Origin: Peribacillus loiseleuriae
Lineage (GTDB): Bacteria > Bacillota > Bacilli > Bacillales > DSM-1321
Direction: 5' to 3'
Assembly: GCF_001183985.1 (NCBI RefSeq)
Contig: NZ_LFZW01000001.1
Span: forward strand, 2,429,357 to 2,493,356
DNA: 64,000 nucleotides
Each line of letters opens with the position of its first letter. Position 1 is the first letter of the stretch. Of the stretch, positions 18,835-27,899 are shown piece after piece. Made by a program: the position numbers and the translations under genes. The notes under the pieces were generated by a model, which worked only from the letters and a program-made list of their open reading frames with translations, had not been told where the DNA came from and made no database searches.

Positions 18835-19866
18835 ATGAGTAATGTAAACAGAAGGGAAGCAAATCCAAACAATGGTGATTGGGCCGTTGAAGCGCGTGGA
18901 CTCGTTAAAACTTTTGGCGATAATCGTGCGGTTGACGGTGTAAATCTGAACGTGCGTGCCGGCACGATCTACGGCGTTCTTGGTCCGAATGGGGCAGGCA
19001 AAACTACCACGATCAGAATGCTGGCGACCTTACTACGACCGGACGCAGGTTCGGCGCGCATTTTCGGACACGATGTGGTGAAGGAGTCGCAGATCGTACG
19101 TCAATTGATTGGGGTGACTGGTCAGTATGCCTCTGTCGATGAGTCACTCAGCGCTACCGAGAATCTGGTCATCTTCTCTCGATTGCTAGGGTTGGGGCGT
19201 GCAGAGGCACGGCGTAAGGCAGCGGATTTGTTGGAGGAATTTAGTTTAACGGAAGCCGCGAAGCGTCCATTGAAAAATTTCTCCGGCGGTATGCGTCGCC
19301 GGTTGGATCTGGCAGCAAGTCTCATTGCACAGCCACCGCTGATCTTCTTGGATGAACCGACGACCGGGCTAGATCCGCGAACACGTAATCAAATGTGGGA
19401 TACGATCCGCCGATTGGTAAAGACGGGCTCAACCGTACTGTTAACAACGCAGTACCTTCAAGAGGCAGATGAATTGGCCGACCGGATCGCGGTTATCGAT
19501 CATGGGCGAGTTGTCGCGGAGGGTACCGTGAATGAACTAAAAGCGTCAGTTGGTACCTCATCATTGCAACTGAGCATCCAAAATCCAATGGACATTCAAG
19601 TCGCCCGTCAGACCGTTGAACAGGTACTCAAGGTCCAGTCAACAGTTTCATCGGAAGTCGGGAAGATTACTGCCCCGATGGCAGATGCCGACCGAGTCAC
19701 TGATCTACTTATCGCCCTCCGCGATGCGGGGATCCAACTGGCCGAGTTGAGTGTACAGAAACCGACTCTAGACGAGGTATTTCTGACCATCACCGGCCAT
19801 GGTGTTAAGGAAGACGCATCTAAGGCATCCGATGAATCCGACAAAGTAAGGGAGGTAATCGTATGA
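18835..19866 (+). CDS. DrrA-type ABC exporter ATPase
   Basis: 343-aa ATP-binding subunit of a daunorubicin-resistance (DrrA) family exporter. It shows Walker A GPNGAGKTTT, Q-loop VTGQYASVDE, signature FSGGMRRRLDLAASL, Walker B LIFLDEPTTGLDPR, and the family C-terminal extension including KPTLDEVFLTITGHG. The ribosome site GGGAGG is at 18821-18826. Base usage is conspicuously GC-rich at third positions compared with the AT-rich neighbours, and the sequence has an actinobacterial style, pointing to transfer. Its stop overlaps the permease ATG (ATGA). Likely drug or lipid efflux, possibly regulated by the upstream two-component pair. Confidence 0.93.
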   Translation: MSNVNRREANPNNGDWAVEARGLVKTFGDNRAVDGVNLNVRAGTIYGVLGPNGAGKTTTIRMLATLLRPDAGSARIFGHDVVKESQIVRQLIGVTGQYASVDESLSATENLVIFSRLLGLGRAEARRKAADLLEEFSLTEAAKRPLKNFSGGMRRRLDLAASLIAQPPLIFLDEPTTGLDPRTRNQMWDTIRRLVKTGSTVLLTTQYLQEADELADRIAVIDHGRVVAEGTVNELKASVGTSSLQLSIQNPMDIQVARQTVEQVLKVQSTVSSEVGKITAPMADADRVTDLLIALRDAGIQLAELSVQKPTLDEVFLTITGHGVKEDASKASDESDKVREVIV

Positions 19867-20678
19867 AAAGTAGTTATATTAAGCATGTTGCTGAGCGTCA
19901 ACTGCGAAACAAAACGAGCTTCAGCCAATCGGTAAGCAATTCGTTAACGATGGCCTATCGAGGCCTGCTGAAGATTAGGCGGACTCCTGAGCAATTGTTC
20001 GACGTCACGCTCCAACCTATCATCTTTACCCTGATGTTTACCTACATTTTTGGCGGGGCCATCTCCGGAAACGTGCAAAACTATTTACCCGTCATCATTC
20101 CTGGTATCCTCGTGCAGACCGTAATCACGACCTCAATCGTCACCGGCGTCCAACTGCGAGAGGATATGGATAAGGGCGTGTTCGACCGATTCAAGTCACT
20201 GCCTATCGCGCGTATTGCTCCGTTGGCGGGGGCCTTGTTGGCAGACACCATCCGGTATACAATTGCGGCTGTGCTTACTTTCACCATGGGATATATCATG
20301 GGCTATCGGCCCGACGGAGGTCTGGGACACGTCGCCATCGCCGCACTTCTTGTAATTGTGTGTTCCTGGGCCATCAGCTGGATCTTTGCCTTCTTCGGTG
20401 TAATTGCACGTACTGCTTCAAGCGTACAGGGGATCTCGATGATTGTACTGTTCCCGCTCACGTTTCTCTCCAATGCTTTTGTGCCGGCCGAGACCTTGCC
20501 CGAATGGCTCCAGTGGTTTGTGAAGATCAACCCGATCTCGCACCTCGTCACTGCCGTCAGAGATCTTACTAACTCTGGCACCGTAGGATGGGACCTCTCC
20601 CTCTCCCTCATTGGAGCTGCTATCATTGTAGCGATTTTTGCACCAATCACGGTGCGTGCATATATGCGTCGGACATAG
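19863..20678 (+). CDS. DrrB-type ABC-2 exporter permease
   Basis: 271 aa with six predicted transmembrane segments and the ABC-2 permease pattern. It begins with an amphipathic N-terminus, then PEQLFDVTLQPIIFTLMFTYIFGGAI, and has the LTFLSNAFVPAETLPEWLQW block before the last helices, as in DrrB. It starts in a four-base overlap with the ATPase stop. It shares the same elevated GC, so the pair moved together. Confidence 0.92.
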   Translation: MKSSYIKHVAERQLRNKTSFSQSVSNSLTMAYRGLLKIRRTPEQLFDVTLQPIIFTLMFTYIFGGAISGNVQNYLPVIIPGILVQTVITTSIVTGVQLREDMDKGVFDRFKSLPIARIAPLAGALLADTIRYTIAAVLTFTMGYIMGYRPDGGLGHVAIAALLVIVCSWAISWIFAFFGVIARTASSVQGISMIVLFPLTFLSNAFVPAETLPEWLQWFVKINPISHLVTAVRDLTNSGTVGWDLSLSLIGAAIIVAIFAPITVRAYMRRT

Positions 20679-20987
20679 ACGAAATGGCGATCTTAATTGT
20701 CAATTATTCAATCTATTTAACTACCGCAGGAAGTTCAATTCTACACAAAACCTTCCTTAAAGATGGATTCATAATAAACTACAGAGGCCGTCCTTACACG
20801 GTTAAAAGAAGAATAGAGCCAAAATAAAAAAGGACCCGGTATTTTTGTAAGCCGTTCTTTTTTGAGGTACCCGCAGGTATAAAAGTAAATATAATAGCAA
20901 GTATAATAACACACCAAAAAGCGGTGGAATTCACATATGAACTGCCCATAAATGTTAGATATCAATCTAACATTTACGGGTTTTTTT
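20679..20987. other. Intergenic downstream of drrB-like gene
   Basis: About 300 bp, no gene. A strong terminator at 20945-20989 precedes the IS3 scrap. Confidence 0.45.
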
Positions 20988-20989
20988 AT
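20945..20989 (+). terminator. Rho-independent terminator
   Basis: CCCATAAATGTTAGAT pairs with ATCTAACATTTACGGG (one A-C mismatch), followed by seven T. Confidence 0.85.
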
Positions 20990-21192
20990 GGCTAATTTTA
21001 CAGCAGAATATAGAATACAAATTGTTTTACGGTATTTAAATAGTAATGTATCTATCCAGGAAATATAGCGACAGGTACAGACAAATAAAAGTATTGTGAA
21101 TGGTTGGATTCAAGGTAGCGAAGCTTTTCTAAAAAACTATACAAGCTATTCAACACAGTTTACAGCGAGAATACTCCGTCTATTTACATAGA
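20988..21192 (+). pseudogene. IS3-family OrfA fragment
   Basis: Reads MANFTAEYRIQIVLRYLNSNVSIQEI, then a TAG, then NKSIVNGWIQGSEAFLKNYT: the helix-turn-helix leader of an IS3-family OrfA, interrupted by a stop and truncated. No OrfB or terminal repeats nearby. Confidence 0.6.
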
Positions 21193-21481
21193 ATAATAAA
21201 GGATGCATCCGAATAATCGGGTGTTTTTTATTAGGCTGAAATATATGAAGATATCGACGAACAAGAGCCAATCCCTTATAGGGGTATTTCTTTACAAACT
21301 GTTTTGTTTTCTAGATACAAAATAACTAAAGATAGCTCATATTATTATCGTTCCACCCATAACTAACACAGGGAAGAACATAGTATTGATGAAATGTTTA
21401 TAAATCCATGTATTATACATAAGACCCATCTCGTTTTTTCTTTAGTATGAATGTTAATGATCATTCCAATCCCTTTTTTAC
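21193..21481. other. Intergenic, no gene seen
   Basis: AT-rich, no supported coding sequence. Confidence 0.4.
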
Positions 21482-21560
21482 TGTACTGCTATTGAATGAA
21501 AATAAAAGTGTTTTATTACAAATAAAGATGTTACATTTATAATAAAGTTGTTTAAAAACG
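21482..21560 (+). repeat. Tn7-like transposon end, dense type, GTTGTTT class (interior to the right)
   Basis: Three repeats at exact 20-base spacing start at 21501, 21521 and 21541 (AATAAAAGTGTTT, AATAAAGATGTTAC, AATAAAGTTGTTTAAAAACG). The segment is clearly homologous to the end at 44803-44880. The outer terminus is uncertain (TGT at 21482 or a degenerate form at 21490). The chemoreceptor gene lies directly inside. Confidence 0.65.
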
Positions 21561-21687
21561 CTAGGCATTTTGTCCTGCTGACTGGAAGATTGCGGAATAA
21601 TTATGGGGGTTATCTCCTGAACAGCGTGAAAATTCATAAAGTTATAAGTTTACTTTTTGGGGGAAACTTAACGAGAAGAGGAAAGAT

Positions 21688-22617
21688 ATGTCGATAACGG
21701 AAGTCAAAAAATTCTCTGTAAGTACACAGGTTTTGGATGAAAGTGCTGTATTAGCAGCAATTGAAAGTTCACTTGCAATGATAGAGTTCGACCCTCAAGG
21801 AAGAGTGCTGTGGGCTAATTATAACTTTGCGAAAACAATAGAATATGACGTTTCTGAGATGCCAAACCTTATACACAAACAATTTTGTACAGATGAATTT
21901 GTTAAAAGTAGAGAATATGAAGCATTTTGGAGAAGTTTACAAAACGGGAAAATCTTTCAAAAAAAAATTCAACGTGTAACGAAATCGGGTCGTCTAATTT
22001 GGCTTGAAGCTACCTATACTCCTGTTTTAGATACTCTTGGAAATGTAGTAGCTATCGTTAAAATAGCAACAGATATTACAAATAGGGAAAACAATACGAT
22101 AGAAGTGGCCTCACAGTTACAGCAAATGTCTACTGAATTACTCAATCGAGCAGAGCAGGGGATATTTAGAAGTGAAGAGATATCCTCTGTGACTCAAAAG
22201 CTTGTGGCTGAATCGAAAGAAAATCTGGGAATTTTAAAATCACTAAAGCAACAAGCAACTTCCATTGAAAACATTACAAAAACGATACGTGACATAGCGG
22301 CACAAACGAATCTATTAGCGCTAAATGCAGCAATTGAGGCCGCACATGCAGGTGAACATGGGAGAAGTTTTAATGTTGTTGCAAGTGAGGTTCGAAAGCT
22401 AGCGAATCGAGTACAGGACTCTATCCAAGAGGTTAAATCTCATATAGAAGGAATTACAGGTGAAATCAAAAAAATAAGTGATGTCACACAGCGATCACAA
22501 TTAGGTATTATGAATAGTCAGGAACTTATTGAAAAGGCTAGGAACGAGTTTAGTGGAATTGGAACTGCAGCACATCAACTAGACTCACAAGCAAGAGTCT
22601 TCAAGGATATGCTATAA
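21688..22617 (+). CDS. Soluble PAS-domain methyl-accepting chemotaxis protein
   Basis: 309 aa, no transmembrane segment. A PAS domain at about 18-130 ([28 protein letters not shown] at its end) precedes a short signalling domain with the conserved chemoreceptor hairpin tip ([41 protein letters not shown], about 200-240). This is a cytoplasmic sensor, probably of redox state or a small ligand, acting on CheA/CheW. GAGGAAAG lies just before the ATG. It is the first gene inside a Tn7-like end and may be cargo. Confidence 0.92.
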   Translation: MSITEVKKFSVSTQVLDESAVLAAIESSLAMIEFDPQGRVLWANYNFAKTIEYDVSEMPNLIHKQFCTDEFVKSREYEAFWRSLQNGKIFQKKIQRVTKSGRLIWLEATYTPVLDTLGNVVAIVKIATDITNRENNTIEVASQLQQMSTELLNRAEQGIFRSEEISSVTQKLVAESKENLGILKSLKQQATSIENITKTIRDIAAQTNLLALNAAIEAAHAGEHGRSFNVVASEVRKLANRVQDSIQEVKSHIEGITGEIKKISDVTQRSQLGIMNSQELIEKARNEFSGIGTAAHQLDSQARVFKDML

Positions 22618-22653
22618 AAACGGCAGGTTACGTAGGTAATACTGTCGTTTCTT
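22612..22653 (+). terminator. Rho-independent terminator
   Basis: AAACGGCAG pairs with CTGTCGTTT (one G-T pair), followed by a T-rich tract. Confidence 0.7.
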
Positions 22654-22795
22654 TTGTGATAATAGGCTTTTCTAATTCTAATTTTCATAAATATTGAGCA
22701 TACAGCTTCTTCAACCCCTGAAATAGAAAAATTGCATGATAAGCTTTTTATTGACCATTTTTCAATTTATAATAAAAAAAGACAGACAAGAAATA

Positions 22796-22945
22796 GCAAA
22801 GAAATATTACAACCGCCCTGATAAAGAAGATAATATACTTGAAAGGGTAGATATGTAGGTTAATTGGCTTAGAGAACTTGGTTTTAAGTACTCGGATTGT
22901 TATTTTAAGTGGATGGAACTTGCTGTTTTTGGCGGAGTAAAATAA
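22796..22945 (+). pseudogene. Methyltransferase C-terminal fragment
   Basis: Reads YYNRPDKEDNILERVDM, then TAG, then VNWLRELGFKYSDCYFKWMELAVFGGVK: the C-terminal end typical of class I SAM-dependent methyltransferases that finish with an F-W-x-E-L-A-V-F-G-G block. The catalytic N-terminal part is missing and an internal stop is present. Confidence 0.6.
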
Positions 22946-23284
22946 AAAAACTCAAGATTTCTTAATGACCTAGGCTCGGCCGCACAAGCACCCATTAGTT
23001 CATTAAGAAAAGCGAACCTTATTAAAGATTTGCCCCCCTATTTTTTTCGGAATATTAGAAAAAGAGAAAAAATGCAAGGATGGCAACTCAGTTATTTTAC
23101 TAAAGCCATACTAAATGGATAATCTCCAAAAACGATTTAACTATGGCAACTAATTATAAGCATTATATATTTTAGTTAGTCCATATTACTGTGATATTTC
23201 AATCGCATAAACCTAATTTCAAGACCTATTTGACAACTGTTTTTTTGTCTGTTACAATAAACTCCAATAAAAGCATACAAATTC
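22946..23284. other. Intergenic, with one long-arm inverted repeat
   Basis: TTTCTTAATGA (about 22957) and TCATTAAGAAA (about 22999) form an 11-base inverted repeat around about 31 bases. No gene. The ileS promoter region (TTGACA at 23230 with a TACAAT-like -10 near 23253) lies at its end. Confidence 0.4.
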
Positions 23285-23530
23285 GTTGATGAGAAAAAGT
23301 AGCGTGTCGTCTTGATCCACAGAGAGCTGACATTTTGGTGCAAGTCAGTGTTCGAGTGTCACGTGAAAATCCTCTCTGAGAAGTTAGACCGAATCTTTTA
23401 GTAAGTCTGACCGGGCGTCTACCGTTAAAAGGAACACGTATGATTGTACGTTGCTAAGTGCTATTGATCGGATCAATAGAATTAGGGTGGTATCGCGGTT
23501 AACCCCGTCCCTTTATGGGACGGGGTTTTT
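23285..23530 (+). promoter_or_regulatory. T-box riboswitch, isoleucine-specific
   Basis: tRNA-sensing leader of ileS. Stem I is bounded by AGAGAG and CTCTCT, and the specifier codon ATC (Ile) is at 23369-23371. The T-box sequence AGGGTGGTATCGCGG ends near 23498. The competing terminator is CCCCGTCCC / GGGACGGGG with a T tail (23503-23530). Uncharged tRNA-Ile should stabilise the antiterminator and turn on the synthetase. Confidence 0.93.
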
Positions 23531-23565
23531 GTGTGCTTTTTAAAAAATTTATAGGAGCGATATCT

Positions 23566-26500
23566 ATGAACTCTAATGAAAGTAAAGAAACAGTTGTACA
23601 GCGTGAGGAACAAATACGTAATTATTGGTCAAAAGAAAATACTTTTAAACAATCTGTTCATTTAAGAAAAGGTAAGGTACCTTTTGTTTTTTACGAAGGA
23701 CCACCAACGGCAAATGGACTGCCCCATGTAGGTCATGCCTTTGGGCGAACGATTAAAGATGTCGTGGCACGGTACAAAACTATGCAGGGATTTCAAGTGG
23801 AAAGAAAAGCCGGCTGGGATACACATGGTCTTCCGGTCGAGCTAGGTGTTGAAAAACAACTCGGTATTTCCGGAAAACATGAAATTGAACGCTATGGTGT
23901 AGAGTCGTTTATCAATAAATGCAAGGAGAGCGTATTCACCTATGAGAAGAAATGGCGATCATTTACAGAAGAGTTAGGTTATTGGGTTGATATGGATAGT
24001 CCTTATATGACATTAAGCAATGAGTACATTGAAAGTGTCTGGAACATTTTAAGTAAGGTTCATGAGGATCGTCTATTATATAAAGGTCATCGTGTATCTC
24101 CATACTGCCCTAGCTGTCAAACTTCTTTAAGTTCCCATGAGGTAGCACAAGGCTATAAAGATGTAAAAGATTTATCGGCTACTGTAAAATTTAAACGTCT
24201 TGATGTGGAAGAAGAATATTTCTTAGGTTGGACAACGACACCTTGGACATTACCTGCAAACGTTGCACTAGCGATGAACCCCGTATTAACGTATGTGCGT
24301 GTTAAAAAAGGGAATGTGGTTTATATCGTTGCCAAATCATTAGCAGAAAAAGTACTTGGTGAAAATGCAAATGTCTTAAGTGAACATAGTGGCAAAGAAT
24401 TTGAAGGAGTACATTATGCCCCGCCATTTAATTACGTGTCTGTTGAGAACGGACATCATATCGTATTAGCCGATTATGTAACAGAAGTTAGTGGAACAGG
24501 TATTGTTCATATTGCTCCTGCTTATGGTGAAGATGATTATAAAACCGTTAGGCAAAATGGTTTATCCTTTATCAATGTTGTTGATCAACAAGGACGTTAC
24601 ACAACTGACGTTGTAGAGCTTTCAGGAAGATTTGTGAAAGACTGTGATGTTGATATCATTAAAATGCTTTCTGAACAAGACACTCTTTTTCATAAGGAAA
24701 AATACGAGCACAGCTACCCACATTGTTGGAGATGTGACTCTCCTTTACTTTACTACGCAACGGATAGCTGGTTTATCAAGATGTCGTCTTTAAAGGAGAA
24801 CATGCTTGCGAACAACGCAACTGTTGCTTGGTATCCAGAGCATATTAAAGATGGGCGTTTTGGTAACTTCCTTGAAAATCTGGTTGATTGGAATATAAGT
24901 AGAAATCGATACTGGGGAACACCTTTAAATGTTTGGATATGCTCTGATTGTCATCATGAAGAAGCACCTGGCAGTATCGAAGAACTACAAAAATTAGCGA
25001 TAACACCGGTAACAAACGATATCGAGTTGCATAAGCCCTATATTGACCAAGTAAAGTGTACTTGCCCGAAATGTAAAAGTGTCATGCACCGAACGCCTGA
25101 AGTCATTGATGTATGGTTTGATAGTGGCTCGATGCCATTTGCGCAGCATCACTATCCATTTGGAAATAACGAAAAATTCTCATCACAATTCCCTGCTGAT
25201 GTCGTCATCGAAGGAATTGACCAAACGAGAGGATTTTTCTACAGCCTACTCGCTGTTTCCACTCTATTTACAGGTAAAACACCTTATAAAAATGTCTTGT
25301 CACTTGGACACGTACTTGATGAGCATGGTCAGAAAATGTCTAAAAGTAAAGGGAATGCATTAGACCCTCTTGAACTCATAAGCGAATACGGTGCAGATGC
25401 ACTTCGCTGGTCCTTCCTAGTCGATAGTTCACCTTGGAATCCGAAACGCTTTTCAAAAAAGATTGTGCAAGATGCAAAATCAAAACTAATTGACACGCTG
25501 GATAATACGTATAAGTTTTATGCGATGTACTCGAAAATAGATAGCTTTGTGTATGATGGACAGCAAACAGGTAAGAGAACAATCCTAGATGAATGGATAC
25601 TTTCACGCCTGAATAGTACAGTCAGACTGGTTAATGGCTATATGGATCGCTATCAATTTACTCAAGCAACACGCGAAATTGCAGCATTAGTCGATGAATT
25701 GAGCAATTGGTATGTACGGCGATCAAGAAATCGATTTTGGGCTTCTGGACTTTCTGAGGATAAACGAGCAGCTTACTCAACATTATTTGAAACGCTTACG
25801 ACAATCAGTCGCTTATTAGCTCCATTTGTACCCTATATGGCAGAAGATATCCATTTGGAGTTACACAAAGACAGTGTTCATTTACAAGACTATCCAAAAT
25901 CTAACGATTCAATGATCAATTCTGAGTTAGAGACCGATATGCAAACTATCTTGAAAATAGTGGAACTCGGTCGTAGTATTCGTAATGCCAAAAACATGAA
26001 GGTTAAGCAGCCTTTACAGCAAATAATTGTTTGGCGCAGTAACGGAGAACGTTTTTTAAGCGCTTATACAGCAATCATTAAAGACGAACTTAATGTTAAA
26101 GATGTTGTTTATACAGAGGATATATCACAATATGAATCGAATGTTTTTAAATTGAATTTTAAAACAGCAGGTGCTGCATTTGGTAAACTGGTGAACTCGA
26201 TCAAAGAATATGTTGACCACATAACTGATAATGAGAAGAAGGTATTACTAGATCATGGTCAACTACAAATTGAAGTAAAGAATCAAACGGTAATATTAAA
26301 GAAGGAGCATATAAACGTTGAATATATAGTTTCATCTGGTTTTGAAATTGCAGGTGATCAGCAGTTAAGGGTGTTATTAGATATAAAACTCACACCTCAA
26401 CTAGTGGAGGAAGGTCAAGTCAGAGAATTAATTAGAGCAGTACAAGATACACGAAAAAAATTAGATTTGCCTGTCGAGATGTATATAACGATCAAGATCT

Positions 26501-26661
26501 TCGCAACAGAGGATATTAAAGAAAAACTTCAACGTTTTGAGGGACTAATTAAAGAAAACGTACTTGTTCATCACATTAACTTTGGAATACTAAATGATTC
26601 CGAACAGCAGATTGATGTGAAATTTGATGATGATATAGTGAAGGTTTCGTTGGAATATTAG
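23566..26661 (+). CDS. ileS: Isoleucyl-tRNA synthetase, type 2 (mupirocin-tolerant class)
   Basis: 1031 aa; charges tRNA-Ile. HIGH-type signature HVGH at 54-57 (GPPTANGLPHVGHAFGRTIKD), KMSKSKGN from Lys590, WDTHGLPVELGVEK, and the editing domain with GWTTTPWTLPANVALA. It is about 110 residues longer than the usual Bacillus IleRS1 (about 921 aa). Its sequence style is that of eukaryote-like IleRS2, the class that includes mupirocin-resistant enzymes. The ATG at 23566 follows ATAGGAGCG; an upstream in-frame start would lie inside the leader terminator. Controlled by the T-box. It is likely a second ileS beside a housekeeping copy elsewhere. Confidence 0.95.
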   Translation: MNSNESKETVVQREEQIRNYWSKENTFKQSVHLRKGKVPFVFYEGPPTANGLPHVGHAFGRTIKDVVARYKTMQGFQVERKAGWDTHGLPVELGVEKQLGISGKHEIERYGVESFINKCKESVFTYEKKWRSFTEELGYWVDMDSPYMTLSNEYIESVWNILSKVHEDRLLYKGHRVSPYCPSCQTSLSSHEVAQGYKDVKDLSATVKFKRLDVEEEYFLGWTTTPWTLPANVALAMNPVLTYVRVKKGNVVYIVAKSLAEKVLGENANVLSEHSGKEFEGVHYAPPFNYVSVENGHHIVLADYVTEVSGTGIVHIAPAYGEDDYKTVRQNGLSFINVVDQQGRYTTDVVELSGRFVKDCDVDIIKMLSEQDTLFHKEKYEHSYPHCWRCDSPLLYYATDSWFIKMSSLKENMLANNATVAWYPEHIKDGRFGNFLENLVDWNISRNRYWGTPLNVWICSDCHHEEAPGSIEELQKLAITPVTNDIELHKPYIDQVKCTCPKCKSVMHRTPEVIDVWFDSGSMPFAQHHYPFGNNEKFSSQFPADVVIEGIDQTRGFFYSLLAVSTLFTGKTPYKNVLSLGHVLDEHGQKMSKSKGNALDPLELISEYGADALRWSFLVDSSPWNPKRFSKKIVQDAKSKLIDTLDNTYKFYAMYSKIDSFVYDGQQTGKRTILDEWILSRLNSTVRLVNGYMDRYQFTQATREIAALVDELSNWYVRRSRNRFWASGLSEDKRAAYSTLFETLTTISRLLAPFVPYMAEDIHLELHKDSVHLQDYPKSNDSMINSELETDMQTILKIVELGRSIRNAKNMKVKQPLQQIIVWRSNGERFLSAYTAIIKDELNVKDVVYTEDISQYESNVFKLNFKTAGAAFGKLVNSIKEYVDHITDNEKKVLLDHGQLQIEVKNQTVILKKEHINVEYIVSSGFEIAGDQQLRVLLDIKLTPQLVEEGQVRELIRAVQDTRKKLDLPVEMYITIKIFATEDIKEKLQRFEGLIKENVLVHHINFGILNDSEQQIDVKFDDDIVKVSLEY

Positions 26662-26678
26662 TTAATCGAAAAAAAGAT

Positions 26679-26725
26679 GCACTGCAAACAGTTATATTTT
26701 AAAGGCTGTTCGCAGTGCTTTTTTT
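26679..26725 (+). terminator. Terminator of ileS
   Basis: GCACTGC...ACAG pairs with CTGT...GCAGTGC, followed by seven T. Confidence 0.85.
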
Positions 26726-27115
26726 ACCACAATGCCCATATTCAAACAAGGAAAATATCCATGTTTAGAAATATCATTCTTCTTGCACTATCCTGCCCCG
26801 TTAGTTTAAGTACAATCTTTCACAATCTTATTTATATTTTAACATAAATATCCAATTAGAGTGAGACTTATTGTAGGGTAGACGTCATAATACCATTTTT
26901 GGATAAATCAACCTTTACCTTTAACATAGCCTAATAAATATAGAATTACTTGTTGTTCATTGTCAGGCTAAAGGAAGATAATCCGGAGAAGCTTGGTAGG
27001 GCAACAATGTTGTTGTTAAAACTAATTCGTAGTTTAGTGAATACTACTCTGCGCTTCATAGTTTTATTCAAGAATGGGAGATTAAGAGAAAAATTAAAAT
27101 TTTCTAAAATTTTAA
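26726..27115. other. Intergenic, contains a dispersed repeat
   Basis: No gene. 26790-26859 is homologous to 44660-44723 (shared blocks CAATCTTTCACAATC and AACATAAATATCCAAT). Confidence 0.45.
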
Positions 27116-27184
27116 TTGACGTTTAATTTTGAATAATCTATACTTACCTTATCAACCAATCTTGTATGGTACATGGTACATACT
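27116..27184 (+). promoter_or_regulatory. Promoter and probable GntR operator of the catabolic cluster
   Basis: TTGACG (27116-27121), 17 bases, TATACT (27139-27144): a near-consensus sigma-A promoter. Just downstream, TATGGTACATGGTACATAC (about 27165-27183) contains tandem GGTACAT units and suits autoregulation by the GntR protein. Confidence 0.6.
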
Positions 27185-27202
27185 TAAGAGGAGGCGTTTT
27201 TC

Positions 27203-27883
27203 ATCACAGCTATATTGACATTAGGCATTACTGCTCAAGTATCTAACGCAATTCGTGAAGCTATTGTTACTGGTGAATATGAGCCAGGTCAAAAGTTATC
27301 AGAAGCTGTTTTATCAGAGTATTACAAAGTAAGTAGAACGCCTATTAGAGAAGCATTAAAACAATTAGAAAGAGAAGGATTAGTCGAAATTATTCCTCGA
27401 GTAGGAACATGTGTAACAAAACCTACTGAAAAGGAACTAAATGAATTATTTGCTTTAAAAGAAGTTTTGGAAGGGCTTGCAGCGGGTCTGCTAGCGGAAA
27501 AAGGGAGTCCTGAAGAAATTAATAAACTACAAGCAGCAGTTGCTGACATGGAGACGGCTATACAAATTTCAGATAATAAACAGTATGTAGAAGCGAATAG
27601 TATTTTTCATACTATCATTCTAGAAGGAGCCGACAACTCCAAGTTAAGTAATATGCTAAATTTGCTACTCAATCAAATACCTTATAACCGGTATGTTTTT
27701 GTAACGATTGAAGATCCGGTTCGTCTTAAACAATCACTTAAAGAACATCAGTTAATCTTAGCAGCCATTGAAAAAGGTGACCGTGAAGAAGCTGAGAAAT
27801 TCATGCGAGAACATGTTAGAGCAAGTGGAGCTAAGCTTAAAACGGGTATTGCCAAAAAATTAGGGACAAGAAAAATAAATTAA
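27203..27883 (+). CDS. GntR/FadR-family transcriptional regulator
   Basis: About 222-226 aa. N-terminal winged helix (VSNAIREAIVTGEYEPGQKLSE; VSRTPIREALKQLEREGLV) and all-helical FCD ligand domain with conserved acidic and His residues (FHTIIL; KEHQLILAAIEKGDREEA). It heads the catabolic genes and is probably a metabolite-responsive repressor of them. The start is odd. AAGAGGAGG (27186-27194) is ideally spaced for codon 27203, which is ATC, whereas the first standard start, TTG at 27215, is 20 bases away. Either ATC or TTG may be used, or a base change has weakened the start. Confidence 0.88.
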   Translation: MTAILTLGITAQVSNAIREAIVTGEYEPGQKLSEAVLSEYYKVSRTPIREALKQLEREGLVEIIPRVGTCVTKPTEKELNELFALKEVLEGLAAGLLAEKGSPEEINKLQAAVADMETAIQISDNKQYVEANSIFHTIILEGADNSKLSNMLNLLLNQIPYNRYVFVTIEDPVRLKQSLKEHQLILAAIEKGDREEAEKFMREHVRASGAKLKTGIAKKLGTRKIN

Positions 27884-27899
27884 GGGTGGTATGTGTTTT

